Shown here: positions 1-3,561 of the stretch, piece by piece
Position numbering within the stretch: the first letter of the stretch is position 1
Layout: each line of letters starts with the position of its first letter
NCBI GenBank assembly: GCA_030671315.1
Contig: DAOUZW010000066.1
Coordinates: 1-6,523 of the forward strand
Length of the DNA stretch: 6,523 nt
Direction: 5' to 3'
From: Candidatus Bathyarchaeota archaeon
GTDB taxonomy: Archaea; Thermoproteota; Bathyarchaeia; 40CM-2-53-6; RBG-13-38-9
Position numbers and translations under genes: made by a program
The notes under the pieces: model-generated
Told to the model about the DNA's origin: nothing
Databases searched by the model: none
The model's input: only the letters and a program-made list of their open reading frames with translations

Positions 1-28
1 CTATAGACTTAAAATCTAGTGTTCAACT

Positions 29-148
29 ATGGCCTTAAGACCAGAAAAACTCGAAATTCTTAGAATTATGGCGACCCTAAATGTTTTTAGCATTGATATG
101 TGTTCTTATGCGAATATCGAATTAGACTGGATGAGAATAATTGGGTAA
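29..148 (+). CDS. Possible small protein, 39 aa, upstream of rps17e (doubtful)
   Basis: An ATG-started frame of 39 codons begins MALRPEKLEILRIMATL and ends at TAA, overlapping the TTG start of rps17e by 8 bases. That arrangement would allow translational coupling. An in-frame TAG at 17-19 rules out a longer protein entering from the left. I recognise no family. The peptide has an amphipathic-looking first half and no clear membrane segment or metal motif. A chance ORF of this length is quite possible, and no strong ribosome binding site is visible before the ATG. It may equally be the untranslated leader of rps17e. Confidence 0.22.
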   Translation: MALRPEKLEILRIMATLNVFSIDMCSYANIELDWMRIIG

Positions 149-401
149 AGTTAGATCATACATCATTAAGAAGACTGCAGAGGAACTCATGCAGCTACAC
201 AACGATGAGATAGCGTTAGACTTTGAGAAGAACAAACAAATAGTTGACCAATATCTCGACACAAGAACTAAAAAAATGCGAAACAAGATTGCTGGGTACT
301 TGACAGGGCTTAAAGGCGTTGAGGCACATCGGAAACAGCACATGATGGCCCCAGCCGCTGTTGCTCCTCCAGAAGAGGAAAAAAGCTCGCGCGTGCGTTA
401 A
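141..401 (+). CDS. rps17e: 30S ribosomal protein S17e
   Basis: A component of the small ribosomal subunit shared by archaea and eukaryotes and absent from bacteria. The 86-residue product starts MGKVRSYIIKKTAEEL and contains the family core: the acidic DFEKNKQIV segment at residues 27-35 and TKKMRNKIAGYLTGLKG at 43-59, the S17e RNA-binding signature. The start is TTG. It is well supported because a stop codon (138-140) lies directly before it in frame, the next Met is at residue 17, and the family begins MGxVR. A GGATGAG stretch at 129-135 could be a weak ribosome binding site. Archaeal S17e is usually about 60-70 residues; this one carries about 20 extra C-terminal residues rich in Pro, Ala and Glu (APAAVAPPEEEK) ending in basic residues. 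It precedes alba in the same direction, 88 bp upstream. Confidence 0.9.
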   Translation: MGKVRSYIIKKTAEELMQLHNDEIALDFEKNKQIVDQYLDTRTKKMRNKIAGYLTGLKGVEAHRKQHMMAPAAVAPPEEEKSSRVR

Positions 402-424
402 AAAGCATGCATATTTGTAAAAGT

Positions 425-434
425 GTTTAAATAT
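425..434 (+). promoter_or_regulatory. TATA box of alba
   Basis: GTTTAAATAT resembles an archaeal TATA box. A start site about 25 nt downstream, near 455, would leave a leader of roughly 35 nt that includes the AAGGAG ribosome binding site. It implies that alba can be transcribed independently of rps17e. Confidence 0.5.
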
Positions 435-472
435 CCAGCATAATCCATAGGGTTTTTACCAAAAATTCAGTG

Positions 473-478
473 AAGGAG
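473..478 (+). promoter_or_regulatory. Ribosome binding site of alba
   Basis: AAGGAG lies 11 bases before the ATG at 490 and is the clearest Shine-Dalgarno match in the left half of the window. It fixes the Alba start. Confidence 0.6.
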
Positions 479-489
479 AATACAATAGA

Positions 490-774
490 ATGTCAAAGGA
501 ACCTAATACAGTATTCATAGGACGAAAGCCAGTTATGAACTATGTTTTGGCCGTAATTACCCTCTTTGGGAGCGGAGATACAAAGGAAATCACTCTCAAA
601 GCTCGAGGGCAAGCCATAACAACCGCTGTCGATGTCGCTGAGATAACACGACGAAGATTCATGGAGAATCTAAAAATCGAGAAGGTAAATATTGACACCG
701 AAGAAATACCCATGGAAGAGGGCGGTACGAGGGCAGTCTCGACAATGGAGATTATTCTCTCTAAAAGCAGTTAA
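490..774 (+). CDS. albA: DNA/RNA-binding protein Alba
   Basis: A small basic chromatin protein that binds double-stranded DNA and RNA as a dimer and organises the archaeal chromosome. The 94-residue length is normal for the family. The N-terminal nucleic-acid-binding loop is TVFIGRKPVMNYVLAVITL (residues 7-25), followed by EITLKARGQAITTAVDVAEITRRRF (34-58), which holds the KARG motif and the main helix. The C-terminal strand is RAVSTMEIILSK. The variable beta-hairpin (about 65-80) is acidic. Sulfolobus Alba has GKK in the loop, the first Lys (K16) being the one regulated by acetylation. Here the motif is GRK, with Arg12 at that position, so charge is kept but that lysine acetylation cannot occur. 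The gene has its own TATA box and ribosome binding site. Confidence 0.95.
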   Translation: MSKEPNTVFIGRKPVMNYVLAVITLFGSGDTKEITLKARGQAITTAVDVAEITRRRFMENLKIEKVNIDTEEIPMEEGGTRAVSTMEIILSKSS

Positions 775-796
775 ACTATCGATTGCCCATGAATTC

Positions 797-807
797 TTTA
801 AAATATA
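797..807 (+). promoter_or_regulatory. TATA-like box for the possible small RNA
   Basis: TTTAAAATATA, just after the alba stop codon, has no protein start within 190 bp downstream. Its spacing would put a transcription start at about 823-828, the left edge of the inverted repeat there. The region is AT-rich, so this is only suggestive. Confidence 0.3.
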
Positions 808-822
808 GTTCATAAAATACAA

Positions 823-892
823 CTGGAGATTATCACAGAGCAACTAGGATAACGCTCGCTAACCTCCAGAAAATTTCCCTATTTTTCTTTTC
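823..892 (+). ncRNA. Possible small structured RNA, or terminator structure of alba
   Basis: CTGGAG at 823-828 is matched by its exact complement CTCCAG at 864-869, enclosing 35 bases. Inside, TTATC (830-834) can pair with GATAA (848-852), and GAGC (838-841) with GCTC (854-857). These two pairings interleave, so they could form only as a pseudoknot or as alternatives. A T-rich tract (874-892) follows, as expected at an archaeal transcript end, and a TATA-like box sits about 20 bases upstream. No known RNA family is recognised: there are no C/D box motifs and no tRNA-like arms. It may simply be the 3' end of the alba transcript. The remaining intergenic sequence, 893-1001, shows only the promoter of the next gene. 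Confidence 0.3.
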
Positions 893-965
893 CAATTTCA
901 TCTAGAGAAATCTAATTAGTATATGCTACATATTCAAAACAAGTAATAGTACGGATATGGTCGCA

Positions 966-975
966 TAATTTATTC
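966..975 (+). promoter_or_regulatory. TATA-like box of the MoaD-like gene
   Basis: ATAATTTATT is centred about 32 bases before the TTG at 1002. A start site at normal spacing would fall within a few bases of the start codon, which suits a leaderless or near-leaderless mRNA and would explain the lack of a clear ribosome binding site. Confidence 0.35.
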
Positions 976-1001
976 AAGAAGTTACCATGTAGGGCACGAT
1001 A

Positions 1002-1289
1002 TTGAGCAAAATCAAGATAAAACTCCTGGGTACCCTGAAGTGGGCTGCAGGTAAAGAGCAACAAGAAATCGAAACTCCCGAATCAATAAATGTTGGCGAA
1101 TTATTGGAAAGTCTAGCTGGCAATTCAAGTCGTATGAAATCGATCTTAAGTGAGAATATTATCGAAAATTCAAGGCCTAACATGATCATATTAATAAATG
1201 AAGTCGAAATAGGTCTTCTGAAAGGCCTTAATACAGATCTCTTTGATGGGGATACCCTAACGCTTATACCTACTGCCCACGGAGGGTAG
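1002..1289 (+). CDS. MoaD/SAMP-like ubiquitin-fold sulfur carrier
   Basis: A beta-grasp protein of the MoaD/ThiS/SAMP group. Members are adenylated at a C-terminal Gly-Gly by an E1-like enzyme, then either carry sulfur as a thiocarboxylate (molybdopterin synthesis, tRNA thiolation) or are conjugated to lysines of other proteins. The 95-residue product opens with strand KIKIKLLGTLKWAAGK, has a helix around residues 30-50 (NVGELLESLAGN), and ends NEVEIGLLKGLNTDLFDG followed by DTLTLIPTAHGG. The closing block and terminal Gly94-Gly95 are diagnostic. The start is TTG; the only nearby upstream ATG (987) is followed at once by a stop. No moaE, moeB/E1 or molybdenum cofactor gene lies in the window, so cofactor carrier and protein modifier cannot be told apart. 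The gene converges on the L38e gene. Confidence 0.82.
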   Translation: MSKIKIKLLGTLKWAAGKEQQEIETPESINVGELLESLAGNSSRMKSILSENIIENSRPNMIILINEVEIGLLKGLNTDLFDGDTLTLIPTAHGG

Positions 1290-1297
1290 AATTCTTA

Positions 1298-1492
1298 CTA
1301 TACTTCCACTACCTCACAAGCCAATCCTTTTATGATTTCTTCGGCTCTAGCTCCAACTACTTTCATCGTATAGAGCTTTTTTGGTGTCCTGAGTTTTAGT
1401 TTTACAGATTCACCTGATCTTCTCACACGACATTCGATAGCTGATTCTGATATTTTCATGAAAACTTTTTCATCAGTAATTTCTGCAGGCAT
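1298..1492 (-). CDS. rpl38e: Probable 50S ribosomal protein L38e
   Basis: A 64-residue basic protein read as the archaeal form of eukaryotic large-subunit protein L38e. It starts MPAEITDEKVFMKISESA, has the central KLKLRTPKKLYTMKV (residues 31-45), which matches the L38 core VKxKxRxxxYLYTLxV, and ends in a helix plus strand, AEEIIKGLACEVVEV. Length and motif order fit the family (about 65-80 residues). L38e is restricted among archaea to some lineages, chiefly of the TACK group, so its presence is a taxonomic hint. The ATG is preceded by GAGGT seven bases upstream. A TATA box lies further upstream at 1535-1543. The 3' end faces the MoaD-like gene with 8 bp between stop codons, so the two transcripts probably overlap at their ends. 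Confidence 0.78.
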   Translation of the reverse strand: MPAEITDEKVFMKISESAIECRVRRSGESVKLKLRTPKKLYTMKVVGARAEEIIKGLACEVVEV

Positions 1493-1534
1493 GAAATTAA
1501 CCTCAACCGATTAGAATAAGTCATACATCACCAG

Positions 1535-1543
1535 AATATAAAT
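1535..1543 (-). promoter_or_regulatory. TATA box of the L38e gene
   Basis: On the minus strand the sequence reads ATTTATATT. A transcription start about 25 bases on, near 1513, would give a 20-nt leader containing the GAGGT ribosome binding site. Confidence 0.5.
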
Positions 1544-1556
1544 CTAGATTCGCTTT

Positions 1557-1570
1557 CCAAGTATACTTGG
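1557..1570. repeat. Perfect 14-bp palindrome upstream of the L38e promoter
   Basis: CCAAGTATACTTGG is fully self-complementary. It sits about 13 bp upstream of the L38e TATA box and 41 bp past the stop codon of the MFS gene. The position fits a dimeric regulator site for L38e, or a weak hairpin at the end of the MFS transcript. About 0.4 such palindromes are expected by chance in a random sequence of this size. Confidence 0.35.
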
Positions 1571-1611
1571 TAAGAGTTCTATCTCAAATACTTGATAAAA
1601 TGACGATTCAC

Positions 1612-2892
1612 CTATTGTATAGAGTTTTTTTTATTTTTTATGAAAAAAATCATCCCAGTCGCAAAGATCAATGAGAATAAACAAACCATGAAACCAAGTT
1701 CGTATGATGCCGAAGAGTATACCCTTACGCCTTCCTCTATCCTCTCCAATCCAAATACATCGAGAATATAACCGAATAACAGCGGGTACAAAGCCCCCCC
1801 TACGAATGGCAAGGCATTTGCAGTACCTGTCGCCGCGCCCATTATCTTCAAAGGGAAGAGTGATTTTACCATTGCAACACTGATCGGAATTACACCGAAG
1901 AAAAATCCTAGAAAGAAAAACAAGGCATGTAACCATGGACTTATTGGAACATATCTAAACAGCGTTAGGCATAACCATGCAGAAACATAGAGAATTAAAC
2001 CAAATAGATAGATATTCTTCCTTGAGACAGGCAATCTATCTGATACTATTCCCCAGAATAGCGCTCCAATAGAGAACCCAATGGACATCATCATGACAAT
2101 GATGCTTGCTTCAACCTTGCTCAGAGCAAATATCTGCATGACAAATGGTACACCCCAGAGACCTTGCAAACTGATAAATGAGCCGAAAAAGAAAAGTGGA
2201 GGAAAAGCAATAAGCCAGAAATCTTTCGTCTTAATTGACTGTAATACTCCTGAAAACATATTCCTGTCTTTTCGATCTTTATATGATGAGTTCGAATCCA
2301 GCTCATTTGAATTATTTTCATTCGCCATTGGAGGATCTTTAACAACAAACCAAATGAGACCCGTAAGTGCAAAAGTTGCGAATGCTATTGAGAAGAATGA
2401 TAACCTCCATCCTAATCCTATGACCATTAACGCAAGGGGAGCTGAAGCTAAAAGGGCTCCAACATTACCCATCGCAACTAGAATTCCAATAAGACTCGCA
2501 AAACTCCGAGCATTGAACCAAGATGCTATAAGTTTCGCAGTACTAAGAAAAGCTACGGAAACACCAAATCCTATTATTAATCTACTGAAAGTCGCATAAG
2601 ATAAACTTGGAGAAAGAGAAAATATCAAAGTACCAATCGAAGCCACGAAACAGAATATTGTTAGAGTTTTTCTAGATCCTAATTTATCGATCAATAAACC
2701 AGCAGGAATTTGCATTAAAGCATATGAATAAAAATAAAAAGACGAGAAAATTCCTAGAGACGTTGCACTTGCAGAGAATTCTTTCATTAAATCTTCAACG
2801 ATTACTGTAATCGAAACTCTATGAAAATAGCCTACAAAGTAAAGCATCGATGCAGTAAGAAAGATAATCCATCTACGCGATAATATCAACAC
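1612..2892 (-). CDS. Major facilitator superfamily transporter, 12 helices
   Basis: A secondary transporter of the cytoplasmic membrane, 426 residues, the usual MFS size. Hydrophobic segments fall into two six-helix halves separated by a charged, Asn/Ser-rich cytoplasmic loop at about residues 186-213. MFS motif A is clear between helices 2 and 3 (GLLIDKLGSRK, 65-75), with its weaker counterpart in the second half (GIVSDRLPVSRK, 281-292). Helix 4 reads RLIIGFGVSVAFLSTAKLIASWF (104-126), the pattern of sugar-acid/nitrate/phthalate-type MFS families. The substrate cannot be read from the sequence. The start is GTG, immediately followed by a TTG codon. No ribosome binding site is visible, and a TATA-like box about 27 bases upstream suggests leaderless transcription. 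It is flanked by a tRNA and L38e, with no metabolic partner gene to suggest its cargo. Confidence 0.88.
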   Translation of the reverse strand: MLILSRRWIIFLTASMLYFVGYFHRVSITVIVEDLMKEFSASATSLGIFSSFYFYSYALMQIPAGLLIDKLGSRKTLTIFCFVASIGTLIFSLSPSLSYATFSRLIIGFGVSVAFLSTAKLIASWFNARSFASLIGILVAMGNVGALLASAPLALMVIGLGWRLSFFSIAFATFALTGLIWFVVKDPPMANENNSNELDSNSSYKDRKDRNMFSGVLQSIKTKDFWLIAFPPLFFFGSFISLQGLWGVPFVMQIFALSKVEASIIVMMMSIGFSIGALFWGIVSDRLPVSRKNIYLFGLILYVSAWLCLTLFRYVPISPWLHALFFFLGFFFGVIPISVAMVKSLFPLKIMGAATGTANALPFVGGALYPLLFGYILDVFGLERIEEGVRVYSSASYELGFMVCLFSLIFATGMIFFIKNKKNSIQ

Positions 2893-2916
2893 TTTCTATC
2901 TACCATCTTGTAAGTT

Positions 2917-2926
2917 TAAGGATAAG
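2917..2926 (-). promoter_or_regulatory. TATA-like box of the MFS gene
   Basis: CCTTAAACTT on the minus strand, centred near 2921, places a start site close to the GTG at 2892. Upstream of it (2931-2936 and 2953-2958) lie CAACAA and TTGTTG, a six-base inverted repeat with a 16-base spacer that could be an operator but is weak evidence on its own. Confidence 0.35.
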
Positions 2927-3016
2927 CTACCAACAACTTACCGGAAACGTACTTGTTGTGAGTACTCTTTTGTCATTTGGTGGGCCCGGTGGGATTTGAA
3001 CCCATGACCATCAGGT

Positions 3017-3028
3017 CACTCAGATTCT
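3017..3028 (-). other. tRNA(CAU) intron at canonical position 37/38, 12 nt
   Basis: Anticodon-loop bases CTCA (32-35) pair with TGAG inside the intron. The 5' bulge is TA^A and the 3' bulge TG^A, each three bases, and the outer helix is the anticodon stem. With only a five-base terminal loop this is a relaxed, minimal BHB. Removal gives the loop CTCATAA. Confidence 0.75.
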
Positions 3029-3035
3029 TATGAGC

Positions 3036-3049
3036 TTCGACAAGATGTT
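3036..3049 (-). other. tRNA(CAU) intron at position 30/31, 14 nt
   Basis: The central 4-bp helix pairs exon CGGC (positions 25-28) with intron GTCG (three Watson-Crick pairs and one G-U). Bulges are AG^A and AA^G, and the outer helix pairs GAG (22-24) with CTC (32-34). This is a full hBHBh' fold. Removal brings G31 next to G30 and restores pairing with C39. Confidence 0.75.
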
Positions 3050-3059
3050 CTGCCGCTCT

Positions 3060-3085
3060 TTCTGTGGAGCATCTTCTGATGCCAG
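3060..3085 (-). other. tRNA(CAU) intron in the D-loop (about 20/21), about 26 nt
   Basis: Between AGTCTGGT and the AGAGC of the D arm lies an extra segment containing a 5-bp hairpin, GCATC-AGAA-GATGC. Exon TCTG pairs with CAGA at the segment's far end, giving the core of a splice motif. The exact ends are uncertain by one or two bases: leaving one A keeps the conserved A21, while a strict 3-base bulge would remove it. Confidence 0.6.
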
Positions 3086-3132
3086 ACCAGACTGAGCTAC
3101 GGGCCCACAGGGTTATCCAAGAATCTTGAAAG

Positions 3133-3142
3133 ATTATAAAAC
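3133..3142 (-). promoter_or_regulatory. TATA box of the tRNA(CAU) gene
   Basis: The minus strand reads GTTTTATAAT, centred about 31 bases before the tRNA 5' end at 3106. At normal spacing transcription would start a few bases ahead of the mature 5' end. Confidence 0.55.
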
Positions 3143-3209
3143 ATTTCTTCTCTTTAAAGTGCTTAGAAGTTTAAGCTAAAAACGTGTTCTTTCAAGCAAC
3201 CAAATACCT

Positions 3210-3220
3210 TTAATATATCA
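3210..3220 (+). promoter_or_regulatory. TATA box of tRNA-Asn
   Basis: TTTAATATATC is centred about 41 bases before the tRNA at 3256, implying a start near 3240 and a leader of about 15 nt. It faces away from the TATA box at 3133-3142, so the two tRNA genes are divergent with separate core promoters in one 149-bp region. I see no gene in that region. Confidence 0.5.
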
Positions 3221-3263
3221 CCTAAATTTTGATGCTACAAAGCCGTCGAAAATGTGCCGCCGT

Positions 3264-3286
3264 TTACGAAGATATTCGTAGGCGTA
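3264..3286 (+). other. tRNA-Asn intron at position 8/9, 23 nt
   Basis: A textbook BHB: exon CGCC (tRNA positions 3-6) pairs with intron GGCG. Bulges are GT^T and TA^A, the outer helix is G1-C2 with G10-C11, and the intron hairpin is a perfect TACGAA-GATA-TTCGTA. The 5' acceptor strand is therefore locked in the splice site until the intron leaves. Confidence 0.85.
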
Positions 3287-3307
3287 AGCTCAGTGGTAGA
3301 GCAGCGG

Positions 3308-3336
3308 ACTCAACTTCAATGAAAGTTGAGGCTGAA
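3308..3336 (+). other. tRNA-Asn intron at position 30/31, 29 nt
   Basis: Exon CAGC (25-28) pairs perfectly with intron GCTG. Bulges are GG^A and AA^G, and a short outer helix pairs exon A23-G24 with C32-T33. The intron contains an 8-bp stem, CTCAACTT/AAGTTGAG, with loop CAATGA. The position and bulge geometry match the 30/31 intron of the neighbouring tRNA(CAU). Confidence 0.88.
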
Positions 3337-3343
3337 GCTGTTA

Positions 3344-3366
3344 AATTCTTTCTAAAAAATGCGGCA
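3344..3366 (+). other. tRNA-Asn intron at canonical position 37/38, 23 nt
   Basis: Anticodon-loop CTGT (32-35) pairs with intron GCGG through two Watson-Crick and two G-U pairs. Bulges are TA^A and CA^A, and the outer helix is the spliced anticodon stem. The rest of the intron is an A/T-rich loop without further structure. Confidence 0.8.
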
Positions 3367-3423
3367 ACCCGTTGGTCGAAGGTTCGAATCCTTCCGGCGG
3401 CGCCAAAACCTTTCGGCACGTAA

Positions 3424-3430
3424 TTTTTTT
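3424..3430 (+). terminator. Oligo-T terminator of tRNA-Asn
   Basis: A run of seven T, 19 bases after the encoded CCA, fits archaeal transcription termination. The stretch from here to the next gene holds only that gene's promoter. Confidence 0.55.
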
Positions 3431-3506
3431 CTAACTACAGAGATTAATCTAAGATTGGTCCTAATAACATGCTTGAATTTACTTTTTCTATCTTAAAATC
3501 TCTAGA

Positions 3507-3521
3507 GATAAATAATTAAAA
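3507..3521 (+). promoter_or_regulatory. TATA region of the PPC/DUF296 gene
   Basis: GATAAATAATTAAAA is the only strongly TATA-like stretch before the gene. A start site near 3540 would give a leader of about 20 nt holding the AGGTGA site. Confidence 0.45.
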
Positions 3522-3550
3522 GGTAGATTGCAGGTTCTATAGCAACTATA

Positions 3551-3556
3551 AGGTGA
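3551..3556 (+). promoter_or_regulatory. Ribosome binding site that decides the PPC gene start
   Basis: AGGTGA is an excellent match to the archaeal anti-Shine-Dalgarno sequence and lies 5 bases before the ATG at 3562. It overlaps a possible in-frame GTG at 3553, which argues against that GTG being the start. Confidence 0.65.
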
Positions 3557-3561
3557 ATATA

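Larger units (their letters stand above)
2978..3106 (-). tRNA. tRNA with CAU anticodon (elongator Met or Ile2), three introns
   Basis: The minus strand folds to a full cloverleaf once three segments are removed. The acceptor stem GGGCCCG/CGGGCCC is perfect, with discriminator A (2981) and CCA encoded at 2978-2980. The D stem is GCTC/GAGC (3094-3097, 3055-3058). The anticodon loop CTCATAA has its CAT at 3030-3032. The anticodon stem is GCAGG/CCTGA with a G27-A43 mismatch. The variable loop is TGGTC and the T loop TTCAAAT, with one A-C mismatch at 49-65. Introns lie at about 3060-3085 (D-loop), 3036-3049 (30/31) and 3017-3028 (37/38). The mature body is about 74 nt plus CCA. The anticodon stem lacks the three G-C pairs of initiators, so this is elongator tRNA-Met, or tRNA-Ile2 whose C34 would be modified to agmatidine; the sequence alone does not decide. 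Confidence 0.88.
3256..3405 (+). tRNA. tRNA-Asn (GUU), three introns
   Basis: After removal of three segments the sequence folds to a near-perfect 72-nt body plus G73 and encoded CCA (3403-3405). The acceptor stem is GCCGCCG/CGGCGGC (3256-3262, 3395-3401), followed by T8 and A9. The D arm is GCTC-AGTGGTA-GAGC and A26 follows. The anticodon stem GCGGG/CCCGT has one G-U pair. The loop is CTGTTAA, with anticodon GTT at 3340-3342. The variable loop is TGGTC and the T arm GAAGG-TTCGAAT-CCTTC. Discriminator G and the overall sequence match archaeal tRNA-Asn. Introns are 3264-3286 (8/9, 23 nt), 3308-3336 (30/31, 29 nt) and 3344-3366 (37/38, 23 nt), so half of the gene is intron. An oligo-T tract follows the gene. 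Confidence 0.93.

Noticed and set aside
1..40. A tRNA-like anticodon stem-loop (CTTAAAA flanked by TAGA/TCTA) at the window start
   Set aside because: No T arm or acceptor 3' strand follows; GTTCAACTA lacks flanking stem pairs. The resemblance is limited to a short AT-rich hairpin.
2081..2599. A 172-codon open frame on the plus strand inside the MFS gene
   Set aside because: It is antisense to a clearly conserved membrane protein, and its translation shows no domain pattern. It reflects the composition of the opposite strand.
2960..2967. GAGTACTC palindrome between the MFS gene and the tRNA
   Set aside because: Eight-base palindromes are common by chance, and it is not placed at a promoter.
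3229..3423. A 64-codon open frame across tRNA-Asn
   Set aside because: It spans the entire tRNA and its introns, so the frame is accidental.
3553..3561. GTG at 3553 as the start of the PPC protein
   Set aside because: It lies inside the AGGTGA ribosome binding site, which is correctly spaced for the ATG at 3562.
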